In this document: piece by piece, positions 14,197 to 20,338 of the stretch
Layout of the letters: each line of letters opens with the position of its first letter
Numbering within the stretch: the stretch's first letter is position 1
DNA from: an uncultured Desulfobacca sp.
Lineage (GTDB): Bacteria; Desulfobacterota; Desulfobaccia; Desulfobaccales; Desulfobaccaceae
Length of the DNA stretch: 20,338 nucleotides
Assembly: GCA_937958145.1 (NCBI GenBank)
Contig: CALGOE010000157.1
Coordinates: 1 to 20,338, forward strand
Direction: 5' to 3'
Program-made: the position numbers and the translations under genes
The notes under the pieces: model-generated
Told to the model about the DNA's origin: nothing
The model's input: the letters and a program-made list of their open reading frames with translations, nothing else
Database searches by the model: none

Positions 14197-14553
14197 ATGA
14201 GCGGGGAAAGACAGCAACTGGGTTCCTTGGGCGAATCCCTGGCCGCCGAGGCCTTGCAGCGGCAGGGTTACCGGCTTCTGGCCCGCAATGTGCGGACACC
14301 GCTGGGTGAGATTGACCTGGTGGCCCGGCAAGGTGAAGCCTTGGTCTTCATCGAGGTAAAGCTGCGCCGGAATCTGCGTTTCGGCTCCCCCGCGGAGGCG
14401 GTCACGGTCAGCAAACAACGCCGACTCAGGCGGGCGGCCGAATATTACTTGCGCCGGCAGCCGTGCTGGCCAGCCCAGATCCGCTTTGACGTCGTGGCCA
14501 TCACCCTGATCGCCGACAACCCCCAGGTCACGGTTATCCAGGCAGCTTTTTAG
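14197..14553 (+). CDS. yraN: UPF0102 family protein YraN
   Basis: The 118-residue protein has the endonuclease-like fold of UPF0102: GSLGESLAAEALQRQGYRLL, the acidic GEIDLVARQGEALVFIEVK with the Asp/Glu/Lys triad of the restriction-endonuclease-like superfamily, then AVTVSKQRRLRRAAEYYL and RFDVVAIT. A biochemical role in DNA handling is suspected for the family but is not settled. It begins 3 bases after rnhB, a frequent pairing. It ends 8 bases before rsmI. Confidence 0.93.
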   Translation: MSGERQQLGSLGESLAAEALQRQGYRLLARNVRTPLGEIDLVARQGEALVFIEVKLRRNLRFGSPAEAVTVSKQRRLRRAAEYYLRRQPCWPAQIRFDVVAITLIADNPQVTVIQAAF

Positions 14554-14561
14554 GCAGAACC

Positions 14562-15491
14562 ATGTCGGCTTCCGAGATGTTGCGATCACAGCCTGCTGCC
14601 AGGGCCGTTGCGGGCCACCTCTACGTTGTTGCCACCCCCATCGGCAATCTGGCCGATATTACCTGGCGGGCCCTGGACATATTAGGGAGCGTGGACCTCA
14701 TCGCGGCCGAGGATACCCGTCGGACCCGGAAGCTTTTGGCGCATTATCAGATTCCGGCCAAACTGCTGAGTTACCATGCCCATAATGCGGTGAGCCGGGG
14801 GCCGGAGCTGCTACGCGCCCTGCAGGCCGGCAAGGCGGTGGCGCTGGTCAGTGATGCCGGGACGCCGGGATTTTCGGACCCGGGTGCCCTGTTGGTGGAT
14901 CAGGCCTGGGAGGCCGGCATTCCGGTAGTTCCAATCCCGGGCCCGGCAGCCGGCTTGGCCGCCCTGTCCATGTCGGGGTTCAGCGGCGAGGTCCTTTTCG
15001 TGGGGTTTTTGCCGCGGCAGACCAAAAAACGCCTGGAGGCCCTGACCCGATTGGCCCAGGAGCCCCGGATTCTCATCTTTTATGAATCACCCCGACGCCT
15101 GCTCCAGACCCTGCAGGAACTCGCCACGCCCATGGCTGACCGCCGTATTCTGGTGGTGCGGGAGCTGACCAAACTTTTTGAGCAGGCCTGGCGCGGTCCG
15201 GTGGAAACGGTCCTGGGGCAACTACTGGGTCAGGAAATCAAGGGAGAGTGTACACTGGTTCTCTCGCAACCCCAAATAGCCGCCCCGCTCCCGGTCGATG
15301 TGGCCGGATTTCTTGTAGCCGCGGCCCAGGACGGCAGTAAAAGCGGGCGCAGTCTGGCCCAGGAAGCCGCCGCCGCCCTGGGGGTGTCCCGGCGACACGC
15401 CTACCAGACCTATCTGGCCCTGCAGGCCGCCGGCAAGCTGCCGGAAAAAATAGGCAGACCACACGATACCCGGTTGAAGAAAAAATCCTAA
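14562..15491 (+). CDS. rsmI: 16S rRNA (cytidine(1402)-2'-O)-methyltransferase RsmI
   Basis: RsmI puts a 2'-O-methyl on C1402 in the decoding centre, using SAM. The 309-residue protein begins the tetrapyrrole-methylase-like fold with YVVATPIGNLADIT (21-34), then AEDTRRT, SDAGTPGFSDPG (97-108), PGPAA, and FVGFLPRQTKKR. The segments IFYESPRRLL and VVRELTKLFE are diagnostic, and the last 50 residues form a helical, HTH-like tail. An ATG at 14562 lies 8 bases after yraN. Its 3' end holds the predicted ptsH promoter. Confidence 0.95.
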   Translation: MSASEMLRSQPAARAVAGHLYVVATPIGNLADITWRALDILGSVDLIAAEDTRRTRKLLAHYQIPAKLLSYHAHNAVSRGPELLRALQAGKAVALVSDAGTPGFSDPGALLVDQAWEAGIPVVPIPGPAAGLAALSMSGFSGEVLFVGFLPRQTKKRLEALTRLAQEPRILIFYESPRRLLQTLQELATPMADRRILVVRELTKLFEQAWRGPVETVLGQLLGQEIKGECTLVLSQPQIAAPLPVDVAGFLVAAAQDGSKSGRSLAQEAAAALGVSRRHAYQTYLALQAAGKLPEKIGRPHDTRLKKKS

Positions 15492-15503
15492 CCGGATTAT
15501 AAT
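15474..15503 (+). promoter_or_regulatory. Predicted promoter for ptsH-ptsI
   Basis: TTGAAG (15474-15479) and a perfect TATAAT (15498-15503) are 18 bases apart, overlapping the rsmI stop codon. Start of transcription would be near 15510, giving a roughly 40-base leader. An inverted repeat AACCGG (15490-15495) / CCGGTT (15535-15540) followed by T7 surrounds it; the loop is too large for a normal terminator. Confidence 0.5.
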
Positions 15504-15550
15504 GAAACAAGGGCACGGTAATCATCCTCACATACCGGTTTTTTTCTCTC

Positions 15551-15829
15551 ATGACGGATAATCTGGAAACAACGTTGCCGGTTCTGAACCGGCTGGGGTT
15601 GCATGCCCGAGCGGCAGCGAAGATTGCTGCCTTGGCGCAACGGTTTCAGGCCACCATCATCTTGGAGAGGAATGGCTTGCAGGCGGACGCCCGCAGTATC
15701 CTGGATATCCTGGGATTAGGCTGCCCCCAAGGGTCTGAAATCAGGCTGCGGGCCGAGGGGCCGGAGGCTGGGCCGGCTATGGCTGCTATGGCCGAGCTCT
15801 TCGCCCAGGCCTTCGGAGAATACGCATGA
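15551..15829 (+). CDS. ptsH: Phosphocarrier protein HPr
   Basis: HPr takes phosphate from Enzyme I and passes it to EIIA proteins. The 92-residue protein has the phosphorylation site in GLHARAAAK at His18, and ADARSILDILGLGCPQG around Ser49, the site of regulatory phosphorylation by HPr kinase in organisms that have one. The helix patch ends with ELFAQAFGE. The ATG lacks a clear Shine-Dalgarno sequence: the preceding bases are TTTTTTTCTCTC. It overlaps ptsI by four bases (ATGA), so the two are coupled. No EII gene is in the window. Confidence 0.93.
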   Translation: MTDNLETTLPVLNRLGLHARAAAKIAALAQRFQATIILERNGLQADARSILDILGLGCPQGSEIRLRAEGPEAGPAMAAMAELFAQAFGEYA

Positions 15830-17634
15830 CGCCCCTGGCCGCCCGGGAAGTTTGGCCCCAAAACAAAGTCCTCAAAGGGATCCCCGCGTCGCCGGGCATT
15901 GTCATCGGGCCGGCTTATGTGGTTAAGGACAAATACAAGGTTCAAATCAACCGCTATTACCTGACCTCTGACAAACAGATCGCGGCGGAAATTGAGCGTT
16001 TTCGCGATGCCGTAGCCCGCACCCGCCAAGAGATCAGCACCATAAAAGAGTCCATCACCGATGAATTCCAGGAACATGCCTACATATTGGATACCCATCT
16101 TCTCATCCTGCAGGATAAATTGCTCTATGACGCCACCATCCGCACCATTGAAGACGAAAGGATCAACGTCGAATGGGCCCTGCAGGAAGCAGTCCATCAG
16201 GCCCAGATCCTGTTCAATAAGATTGCTGACCCCTATATCAAGAGCCGTATTCAGGATGTAGAGGATGTCAGTGAGCGGGTGCTCCGCCATCTCACCGGCG
16301 GGAATCCCTTTGATTTCAGCAAACTCACCGAACCGATCATCCTGGTTATCCACGACCTCTCCCCGGTGGACACCACCCAGATGTCGGTGGCCAAGGTCAA
16401 AGGCTTCATTACCGAAACCGGCGGCAAGACCTCGCACACCGCCATCATGGCCCAATCTCTGGAAATTCCGGCGGTAGTGGCCCTGGAAAAGGCCACCCAG
16501 GAGATCGACTCCGGGTATACCCTCATTCTGGATGGCCTCAACGGCACTGTGGTCATCAACCCTGATGCCAAGATGCTGGAAATCTACCTGCAGCGCAAAA
16601 AGAAATTCGAGGAATTCAAAATCGATGTGGGCAAATCCAGCTTTCTGCCGGCCATTACCCTGGATGAGCATCAGACCGCGGTTTTGGCCAATATCGAATT
16701 TCAGGAAGAGGTGGACCTGGCCCTGGATTACGGCGCCGACGGCATCGGTCTCTACCGGACGGAATTCCTTTTCCTGCGGCACCAGCGCCTGCCCACCGAA
16801 GAGGAATTATATGAAGATTATAAGACCGTGGCCCAAATGATGCGGCCCAAACGGGTCACCATCCGGACTCTGGATATCGGCGGGGATAAGTTTGCCTCTC
16901 ATCTGGAGTATGCTCCTGGCATCAATCCGGCCATGGGGTTGCGGGCCATCCGGTTCTGCCTCAAGGAACACACCATTTTCCGCACCCAACTGCGGGCCAT
17001 CCTGCGGGCCTCGGCTTATGGCCAGGTTCGCCTGATGTTTCCTTTGATTTCCGGCATCCAAGAAGTGACTGCGGCCAAACGGATTCTGGCCGAGGTCAAA
17101 GAGGAATTGAGCCGGGAGGGTCATGCCTATCACCCGGATCTGCCGGTAGGGTTGATGATTGAAGTGCCCTCGGCGGTCATGCTGGCCGATCTTTTGGCCC
17201 AAGAGGCCGATTTTTTCAGCATCGGCACCAATGACCTGATCCAATACGCCCTGGCCATTGATCGGGGCAATAAATATGTGGCCAATATGTATCAGCCGCT
17301 GCATCCGGCGGTCCTGCGCATGATCAAGCAGGTGGTGGACGCCGGGCATGCCGCCGGTATCACCGTGGCCGTGTGCGGCGAAATGGCCGGCGACCCCCTC
17401 TACACCCCCGTGCTCCTGGGTTTGGGGGTCGATGAATTGTCCATGAACGCCTTGGCCATTCCCGTGGTCAAACGCATCGTCCGCCACGCCAGCATGGAAG
17501 AGGCCCAGGAATTTGCCCGCCACGCCCTGCAATATGGCACGGTTGAAGAAGTGAACGCCTATGTTACCGGTATCATGGCGAAACGATTCCCCGAAGTGTT
17601 TATGTTCGGCCGGGAACTGGCCAGCACCGCTTAG
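15826..17634 (+). CDS. ptsI: PTS Enzyme I (phosphoenolpyruvate-protein phosphotransferase)
   Basis: Enzyme I transfers phosphate from phosphoenolpyruvate to HPr. The 602-residue protein has the N-terminal domain opening with LKGIPASPGIVIGPAYVV after a short extension (residues 1-15), the phosphorylated His204 in TGGKTSHTAIMA, and the TIM-barrel domain with GADGIGLYRTEFLFL, RTLDIGGDK, NPAMGLRAIRFCL, QLRAILRAS, GLMIEVPSAVMLADLL, FFSIGTNDLIQYALAIDR and the catalytic Cys in VAVCGEMAGDP. No GAF domain is present, so it is the standard EI, not the nitrogen-type EI. The C-terminus is complete. It starts at the ATGA overlap with ptsH and ends 44 bases before smpB. Confidence 0.97.
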   Translation: MTPLAAREVWPQNKVLKGIPASPGIVIGPAYVVKDKYKVQINRYYLTSDKQIAAEIERFRDAVARTRQEISTIKESITDEFQEHAYILDTHLLILQDKLLYDATIRTIEDERINVEWALQEAVHQAQILFNKIADPYIKSRIQDVEDVSERVLRHLTGGNPFDFSKLTEPIILVIHDLSPVDTTQMSVAKVKGFITETGGKTSHTAIMAQSLEIPAVVALEKATQEIDSGYTLILDGLNGTVVINPDAKMLEIYLQRKKKFEEFKIDVGKSSFLPAITLDEHQTAVLANIEFQEEVDLALDYGADGIGLYRTEFLFLRHQRLPTEEELYEDYKTVAQMMRPKRVTIRTLDIGGDKFASHLEYAPGINPAMGLRAIRFCLKEHTIFRTQLRAILRASAYGQVRLMFPLISGIQEVTAAKRILAEVKEELSREGHAYHPDLPVGLMIEVPSAVMLADLLAQEADFFSIGTNDLIQYALAIDRGNKYVANMYQPLHPAVLRMIKQVVDAGHAAGITVAVCGEMAGDPLYTPVLLGLGVDELSMNALAIPVVKRIVRHASMEEAQEFARHALQYGTVEEVNAYVTGIMAKRFPEVFMFGRELASTA

Positions 17635-17678
17635 CATCCCCCAAACACCTCCACCCGGCCACAAACGGCCTGCAAACT

Positions 17679-18140
17679 ATGAAACGAGATCAGGTGAAAG
17701 TAATCTGTCAGAATCGCAAGGCCTATTTCGACTATTTTATTGACGACGTCGTGGAGGCCGGGATCGTCCTGTCAGGAGCGGAAGTCAAATCCATCCGGAT
17801 GGGCAAGGTCAATATTAATGATGCCTTTGCCCGCATCCGCAAGGGCGAGGTTTTCCTGCACAACGCCCATATCAGCCCGTACCCCTTTACCACCCAGGAT
17901 TCCTATGACCCCACCCGGACCCGCAAACTCCTGCTGCACCGACGGGAAATCAAGCGCCTTATCGGCAAAACCGAGGAAAAAGGCTTTACCCTCATTCCCC
18001 TCAAACTGTATTTCCGGGATCAGTATGTGAAAGTCGAACTGGGGTTGGCCAAAGGCAAGAAGAAATTTGACAAACGGGAGACCATCCGTCGCCGCGATGA
18101 AGAACGGGAAATGCAGCGGCAACGGAAAAATCGTGGCTAG
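17679..18140 (+). CDS. smpB: SsrA-binding protein SmpB
   Basis: SmpB binds tmRNA and brings it to stalled ribosomes. The 153-residue protein has the OB-fold core: NRKAYFDYF, VEAGIVLSGAEVKSIRMGKV, NAHISPYPF, YDPTRTRKLLLHRREIKRLIG, GFTLIPLKLYF, then KVELGLAKGKKKFDKRE, ending in a basic tail. ATG 17679 has no strong ribosome site; GTG 17694 is an alternative five codons later that would give an MKVICQNRKA start. It may be cotranscribed with ptsI. The tmRNA gene itself is not within the window. Confidence 0.95.
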   Translation: MKRDQVKVICQNRKAYFDYFIDDVVEAGIVLSGAEVKSIRMGKVNINDAFARIRKGEVFLHNAHISPYPFTTQDSYDPTRTRKLLLHRREIKRLIGKTEEKGFTLIPLKLYFRDQYVKVELGLAKGKKKFDKRETIRRRDEEREMQRQRKNRG

Positions 18141-18219
18141 GGCCACGGCAACCGGGAGGAGGGCGCTGAGGATGGTGCCGAGGGCCCAAACCTCTGACCT
18201 GTGAGCGCGATTTGCGGTA

Positions 18220-19341
18220 ATGCACTACCAAATCCTGGCCACTGACCAGCAGACTTCAGCCCGTTTAGGCAAACTGACCTTGCCCCGGGGAGTAATCGAT
18301 ACCCCGGTCTTCATGCCGGTGGGGACCCAGGCCACGGTGAAGGCCATGACCCCGGAGGAAGTGCAGGGGTTGGGGGCCCAGATTATTCTGGCCAACACCT
18401 ACCACCTCTACCTGCGCCCGGGGGTGGAAATCATCCAGGCCCTGGGCGGCCTGCACCCCTTTATGAACTGGCCCGGCCCCATCTTGACCGATTCCGGCGG
18501 CTTCCAGGTCTTCAGTCTGGCCAAACTCCGCACCCTGAGCGAGGAAGGGGTGACCTTCCGCTCCCATCTGGACGGGTCTTTGCATTTTTTGACGCCGGAA
18601 CGGGTAATTGCTTTACAAGAAGCCTTTGATGCTGATATTCTTATCTGTCTAGATGAGTGCCCGGCCCATGACGTCAGTGAGGCGTATGTGATCGAATCCG
18701 GGGCGTTAACCTGGCGGTGGGCCAAGCGTTGCCAAAGGGCCCGGACCCGGGCTGACAAGCCTCTCTTTGCGGTGGTGCAAGGAGGCATGTTTCCGGCGCG
18801 GCGCCGGGAACAGGCCCAGGCCATGGTGGGACTGGGCTTTGACGGCTACGCCATCGGCGGCCTCAGCGTCGGCGAAGACAAAGAAACCCGGGAGGCCATC
18901 CTGGAGGCCACCGTTCCGGAGCTGCCGACGGACCGGCCCCGCTATCTCATGGGGGTGGGGACGCCCGAGGATCTGGTGGAAGCGGTGGCCCGGGGAGTGG
19001 ACATGTTCGATTGTGTTTTGCCCACCCGGAATGCCCGCAATGGGATGGCCTTGACGCGGTTCGGCCGGGTTGTTATAAAAAACGCCGAGCATGCTGCCAG
19101 TTCCCTGCCTTTGGATGAGGCCTGCGGCTGTTATACCTGCCGCCACTACAGCCGGGCATATCTGCGTCATCTCTATGTGGCCCGGGAGATCCTGGCATAC
19201 CGTCTTTTGACGTGGCACAACTTGTATTATTATCTGGACTTAATGGCCGAAATGCGGCGGTCCCTGGCCCAGGGGACCTTTCCGGCCTTTCGCCGGGCCT
19301 TTTATCGGCACAGAGACAATGGAGGTGAAGTGAGTGATTGA
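18220..19341 (+). CDS. tgt: tRNA-guanine transglycosylase
   Basis: Tgt exchanges guanine 34 in Asp, Asn, His and Tyr tRNAs for preQ1, the first tRNA step of queuosine synthesis. The 373-residue protein has MPVGTQATVKAMTPEEV, ILANTYHL, Asp91 in ILTDSGGFQVFSL, AVVQGGMFP, YAIGGLSVGE, YLMGVGTPED, the nucleophile Asp264 in MFDCVLPTRNARNG, and Zn ligands Cys302, Cys304, Cys307 and His333. It is full length. The ribosome site is weak (GCGGT just before the ATG). It shares its last 8 bases with yajC, a common pairing. Confidence 0.97.
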   Translation: MHYQILATDQQTSARLGKLTLPRGVIDTPVFMPVGTQATVKAMTPEEVQGLGAQIILANTYHLYLRPGVEIIQALGGLHPFMNWPGPILTDSGGFQVFSLAKLRTLSEEGVTFRSHLDGSLHFLTPERVIALQEAFDADILICLDECPAHDVSEAYVIESGALTWRWAKRCQRARTRADKPLFAVVQGGMFPARRREQAQAMVGLGFDGYAIGGLSVGEDKETREAILEATVPELPTDRPRYLMGVGTPEDLVEAVARGVDMFDCVLPTRNARNGMALTRFGRVVIKNAEHAASSLPLDEACGCYTCRHYSRAYLRHLYVAREILAYRLLTWHNLYYYLDLMAEMRRSLAQGTFPAFRRAFYRHRDNGGEVSD

Positions 19342-19675
19342 TGTTGCGTATGCCATGGCCGGTGCTTCCGGTGAGGCTCAGGGTGGCGGTGGTCTCTTAA
19401 CCATCCTGCCGTTGATTCTCATGTTTGTTATTTTCTATGTCCTGCTCATCCGGCCCCAACAGAAAAAGGCCAAAGAACATAGGAATTTCTTGGAAAATCT
19501 GAAACGTGGCGACAAGGTGGTCACTGCCGGCGGTCTTTACGGTGAAATCACCGGCATGACCGATCAGACCGTCACGTTGGAAATCGCCGATAAAATCCGG
19601 GTCAAGGTCGGCCGGGGCTACATCGCCGCGTTCGCTCCCAAAGAAGGAGCCAAAGCCGGCGGCGGCAACGGCTAG
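19334..19675 (+). CDS. yajC: Preprotein translocase subunit YajC
   Basis: YajC is a small inner-membrane protein that associates with SecDF. The 113-residue protein has one membrane helix (LTILPLILMFVIFYVLLIRP, about 22-41) followed by PQQKKAKEHRNFLENLKRGDKVVTAGGLYGEI in a soluble domain. The GTG start at 19334 is supported by GGAGG about 9 bases upstream and overlaps tgt by 8 bases; ATG 19355 is a shorter option. In many bacteria secD and secF follow directly; here a GTPase gene comes next. Confidence 0.93.
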   Translation: MIDVAYAMAGASGEAQGGGGLLTILPLILMFVIFYVLLIRPQQKKAKEHRNFLENLKRGDKVVTAGGLYGEITGMTDQTVTLEIADKIRVKVGRGYIAAFAPKEGAKAGGGNG

Positions 19676-19811
19676 GTAAGCATGGACAGGGTTTGGGAAG
19701 GCACGAGCCCCGGCCATCCCCAACTCTGCCCGCGCCATTTGGAGGGCGGCGATTCTCTCCAGAGCCGGCTACCTGTGCTTTGGGGGGCCACCCACCCAAC
19801 GTACCAACCAA

Positions 19812-19829
19812 CTCAGCCCAGGAGCTGAG
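19812..19829. other. Perfect 6-bp hairpin in the yajC-GTPase spacer
   Basis: CTCAGC (19812-19817) pairs with GCTGAG (19824-19829) across CCAGGA. The hairpin ends 23 bases before the GTPase start and no T-run follows, so termination is not indicated. Confidence 0.35.
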
Positions 19830-19852
19830 CGCTCCAGTAGAGGACCCCAAAA

Positions 19853-20338
19853 GTGCAGCAAACATCGCCGCCGGCCCAGGTAAAGTCAGTTCTGCAAAAC
19901 TGTGTGAGCGATATCCGGTCTCTCATGGACGAAGTGTCGGCTGTGGTTCCGGTGGGGGCGGCGCAGGCCAAAAATTGGCAGGTGATCCTGGACAACCTCA
20001 CGAACAAGGCCGCGGCGGATCGGTTTCGGGTGGCAGTCATCGGTACCGTCAAGTCGGGCAAGAGCACGCTCATCAATGCGCTGCTGGGCCGAGATGTCCT
20101 CAAACGGGGGGCCGGCATCGTCACGGCCATGATAACCCGGATCGAACCCGGTGAGGAGCCCCGGGCCATCCTGGATTTCAAAGACTGGGAGGAGGTGAAC
20201 GGTGAGTTGAACAGCGCCCTCAGTCTCTTCCCCAGTCCTGTGCTGTTGGAGCGGCGGGAGGCCTATGATCTTCGCCAAGCCGCTGATCGTCAGCTCCTGA
20301 CCGTTGCTTTGAGCCAAATCGATCCGGCCCAACTCCTC
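19853..20338 (+). CDS. Dynamin-family GTPase, N-terminal part (3'-partial)
   Basis: The frame opens after a TAG at 19838-19840 and runs off the window for 162 codons. Residues 60-72 (VAVIGTVKSGKST) hold a P-loop with the GxVKSGKS form of bacterial dynamin-like proteins, and KRGAGIVTAMITRI (84-97) matches switch I of this group, with Thr91 as the likely magnesium-contacting threonine. An N-terminal helical region (10-55) precedes it. I chose GTG 19853 because AGAGGA lies about 9 bases upstream; GTG 19904 and ATG 19925 are later options. Bacterial dynamin-like proteins remodel membranes; the DxxG and NKxD motifs would lie beyond the window. Confidence 0.85.
   Translation, partial: MQQTSPPAQVKSVLQNCVSDIRSLMDEVSAVVPVGAAQAKNWQVILDNLTNKAAADRFRVAVIGTVKSGKSTLINALLGRDVLKRGAGIVTAMITRIEPGEEPRAILDFKDWEEVNGELNSALSLFPSPVLLERREAYDLRQAADRQLLTVALSQIDPAQLL

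Noticed and set aside
15490..15547. Rho-independent terminator after rsmI (AACCGG/CCGGTT plus T7)
   Set aside because: The loop is 39 bases and the stem 6 bp, so it is unlikely to act as an intrinsic terminator.
15646..16782. Long minus-strand open frame opposite ptsH/ptsI
   Set aside because: It lies opposite conserved HPr and Enzyme I codons, has no recognisable domain, and is the sort of shadow expected in GC-rich genes.
18141..18219. tmRNA gene beside smpB
   Set aside because: The gap is only 79 bases and has no tRNA-like end or tag reading frame.
19693..20154. 153-residue plus-strand frame at the right end
   Set aside because: The P-loop and switch I of the dynamin-like protein are in another frame; this one is rich in Gly/Ser and lacks a domain.
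1..20338. CRISPR array, IS element, prophage or tRNA
   Set aside because: No spaced direct-repeat array, transposase, phage gene or tRNA-like cloverleaf was recognised by eye on either strand.

Overview
This is a high-GC (roughly 60 %) bacterial chromosome segment dominated by housekeeping genes, almost all on the + strand and tightly packed. The block ffh–rpsP–khpA–rimM–trmD–rplS–rnhB–yraN–rsmI, with a KH-domain gene between rpsP and rimM and with an HPr/Enzyme I pair, smpB, tgt and yajC after it, suggests a member of the former Deltaproteobacteria (Desulfobacterota, for example a Syntrophobacterales/Desulfobacca-like lineage). That placement is inferred from gene order and protein flavour, not from a search. 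No plasmid, phage, IS element, CRISPR array, tRNA or rRNA was seen.

Layout. (1) 1-2230: the 3' part of a metallo-beta-lactamase-fold protein fused to TPR repeats, convergent with a minus-strand enolase-superfamily enzyme that has all its catalytic residues but carries an unusual Pro-rich insertion in the barrel. (2) 2231-2626: a 396-base gene-free region holding a promoter-overlapping palindrome for the minus-strand gene and, on the other side, stacked hairpins that could mask the ribosome-binding site of the next gene. (3) 2627-7832: a SAM methyltransferase, a LysE-family exporter, a glyoxalase-II-like hydrolase, coaBC (coenzyme A synthesis), a family 4 uracil-DNA glycosylase, and an aminopropyltransferase of the thermospermine-synthase (ACL5) type rather than the usual SpeE type. 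(4) 8002-9450: rtcB, the 3'-phosphate RNA ligase, behind an extended -10 promoter. (5) 9472-15491: a strong sigma-70-like promoter followed by the translation/RNA-maturation block: signal recognition particle GTPase, ribosomal proteins S16 and L19, 16S maturation (RimM), tRNA m1G37 methylation (TrmD), RNase HII, YraN, and 16S C1402 methylation (RsmI). (6) 15551-17634: HPr and Enzyme I of the phosphotransferase system with a promoter inside the end of rsmI. (7) 17679-19675: smpB (trans-translation), tgt (queuosine) and yajC (Sec accessory). (8) 19853-end: the N-terminal 162 codons of a dynamin-like GTPase that runs off the window; it sits where secD would often be.

The window is mostly ordinary core genome. 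The points most worth a second look are the ACL5-like aminopropyltransferase, the barrel insertion in the enolase-superfamily protein, the two candidate regulatory elements flanking 2231-2626, the structured spacer between rpsP and khpA, a degenerate copy of a widespread inverted intergenic repeat between trmD and rplS, and the dynamin-like GTPase after yajC. I did not find a convincing multi-gene undescribed system.
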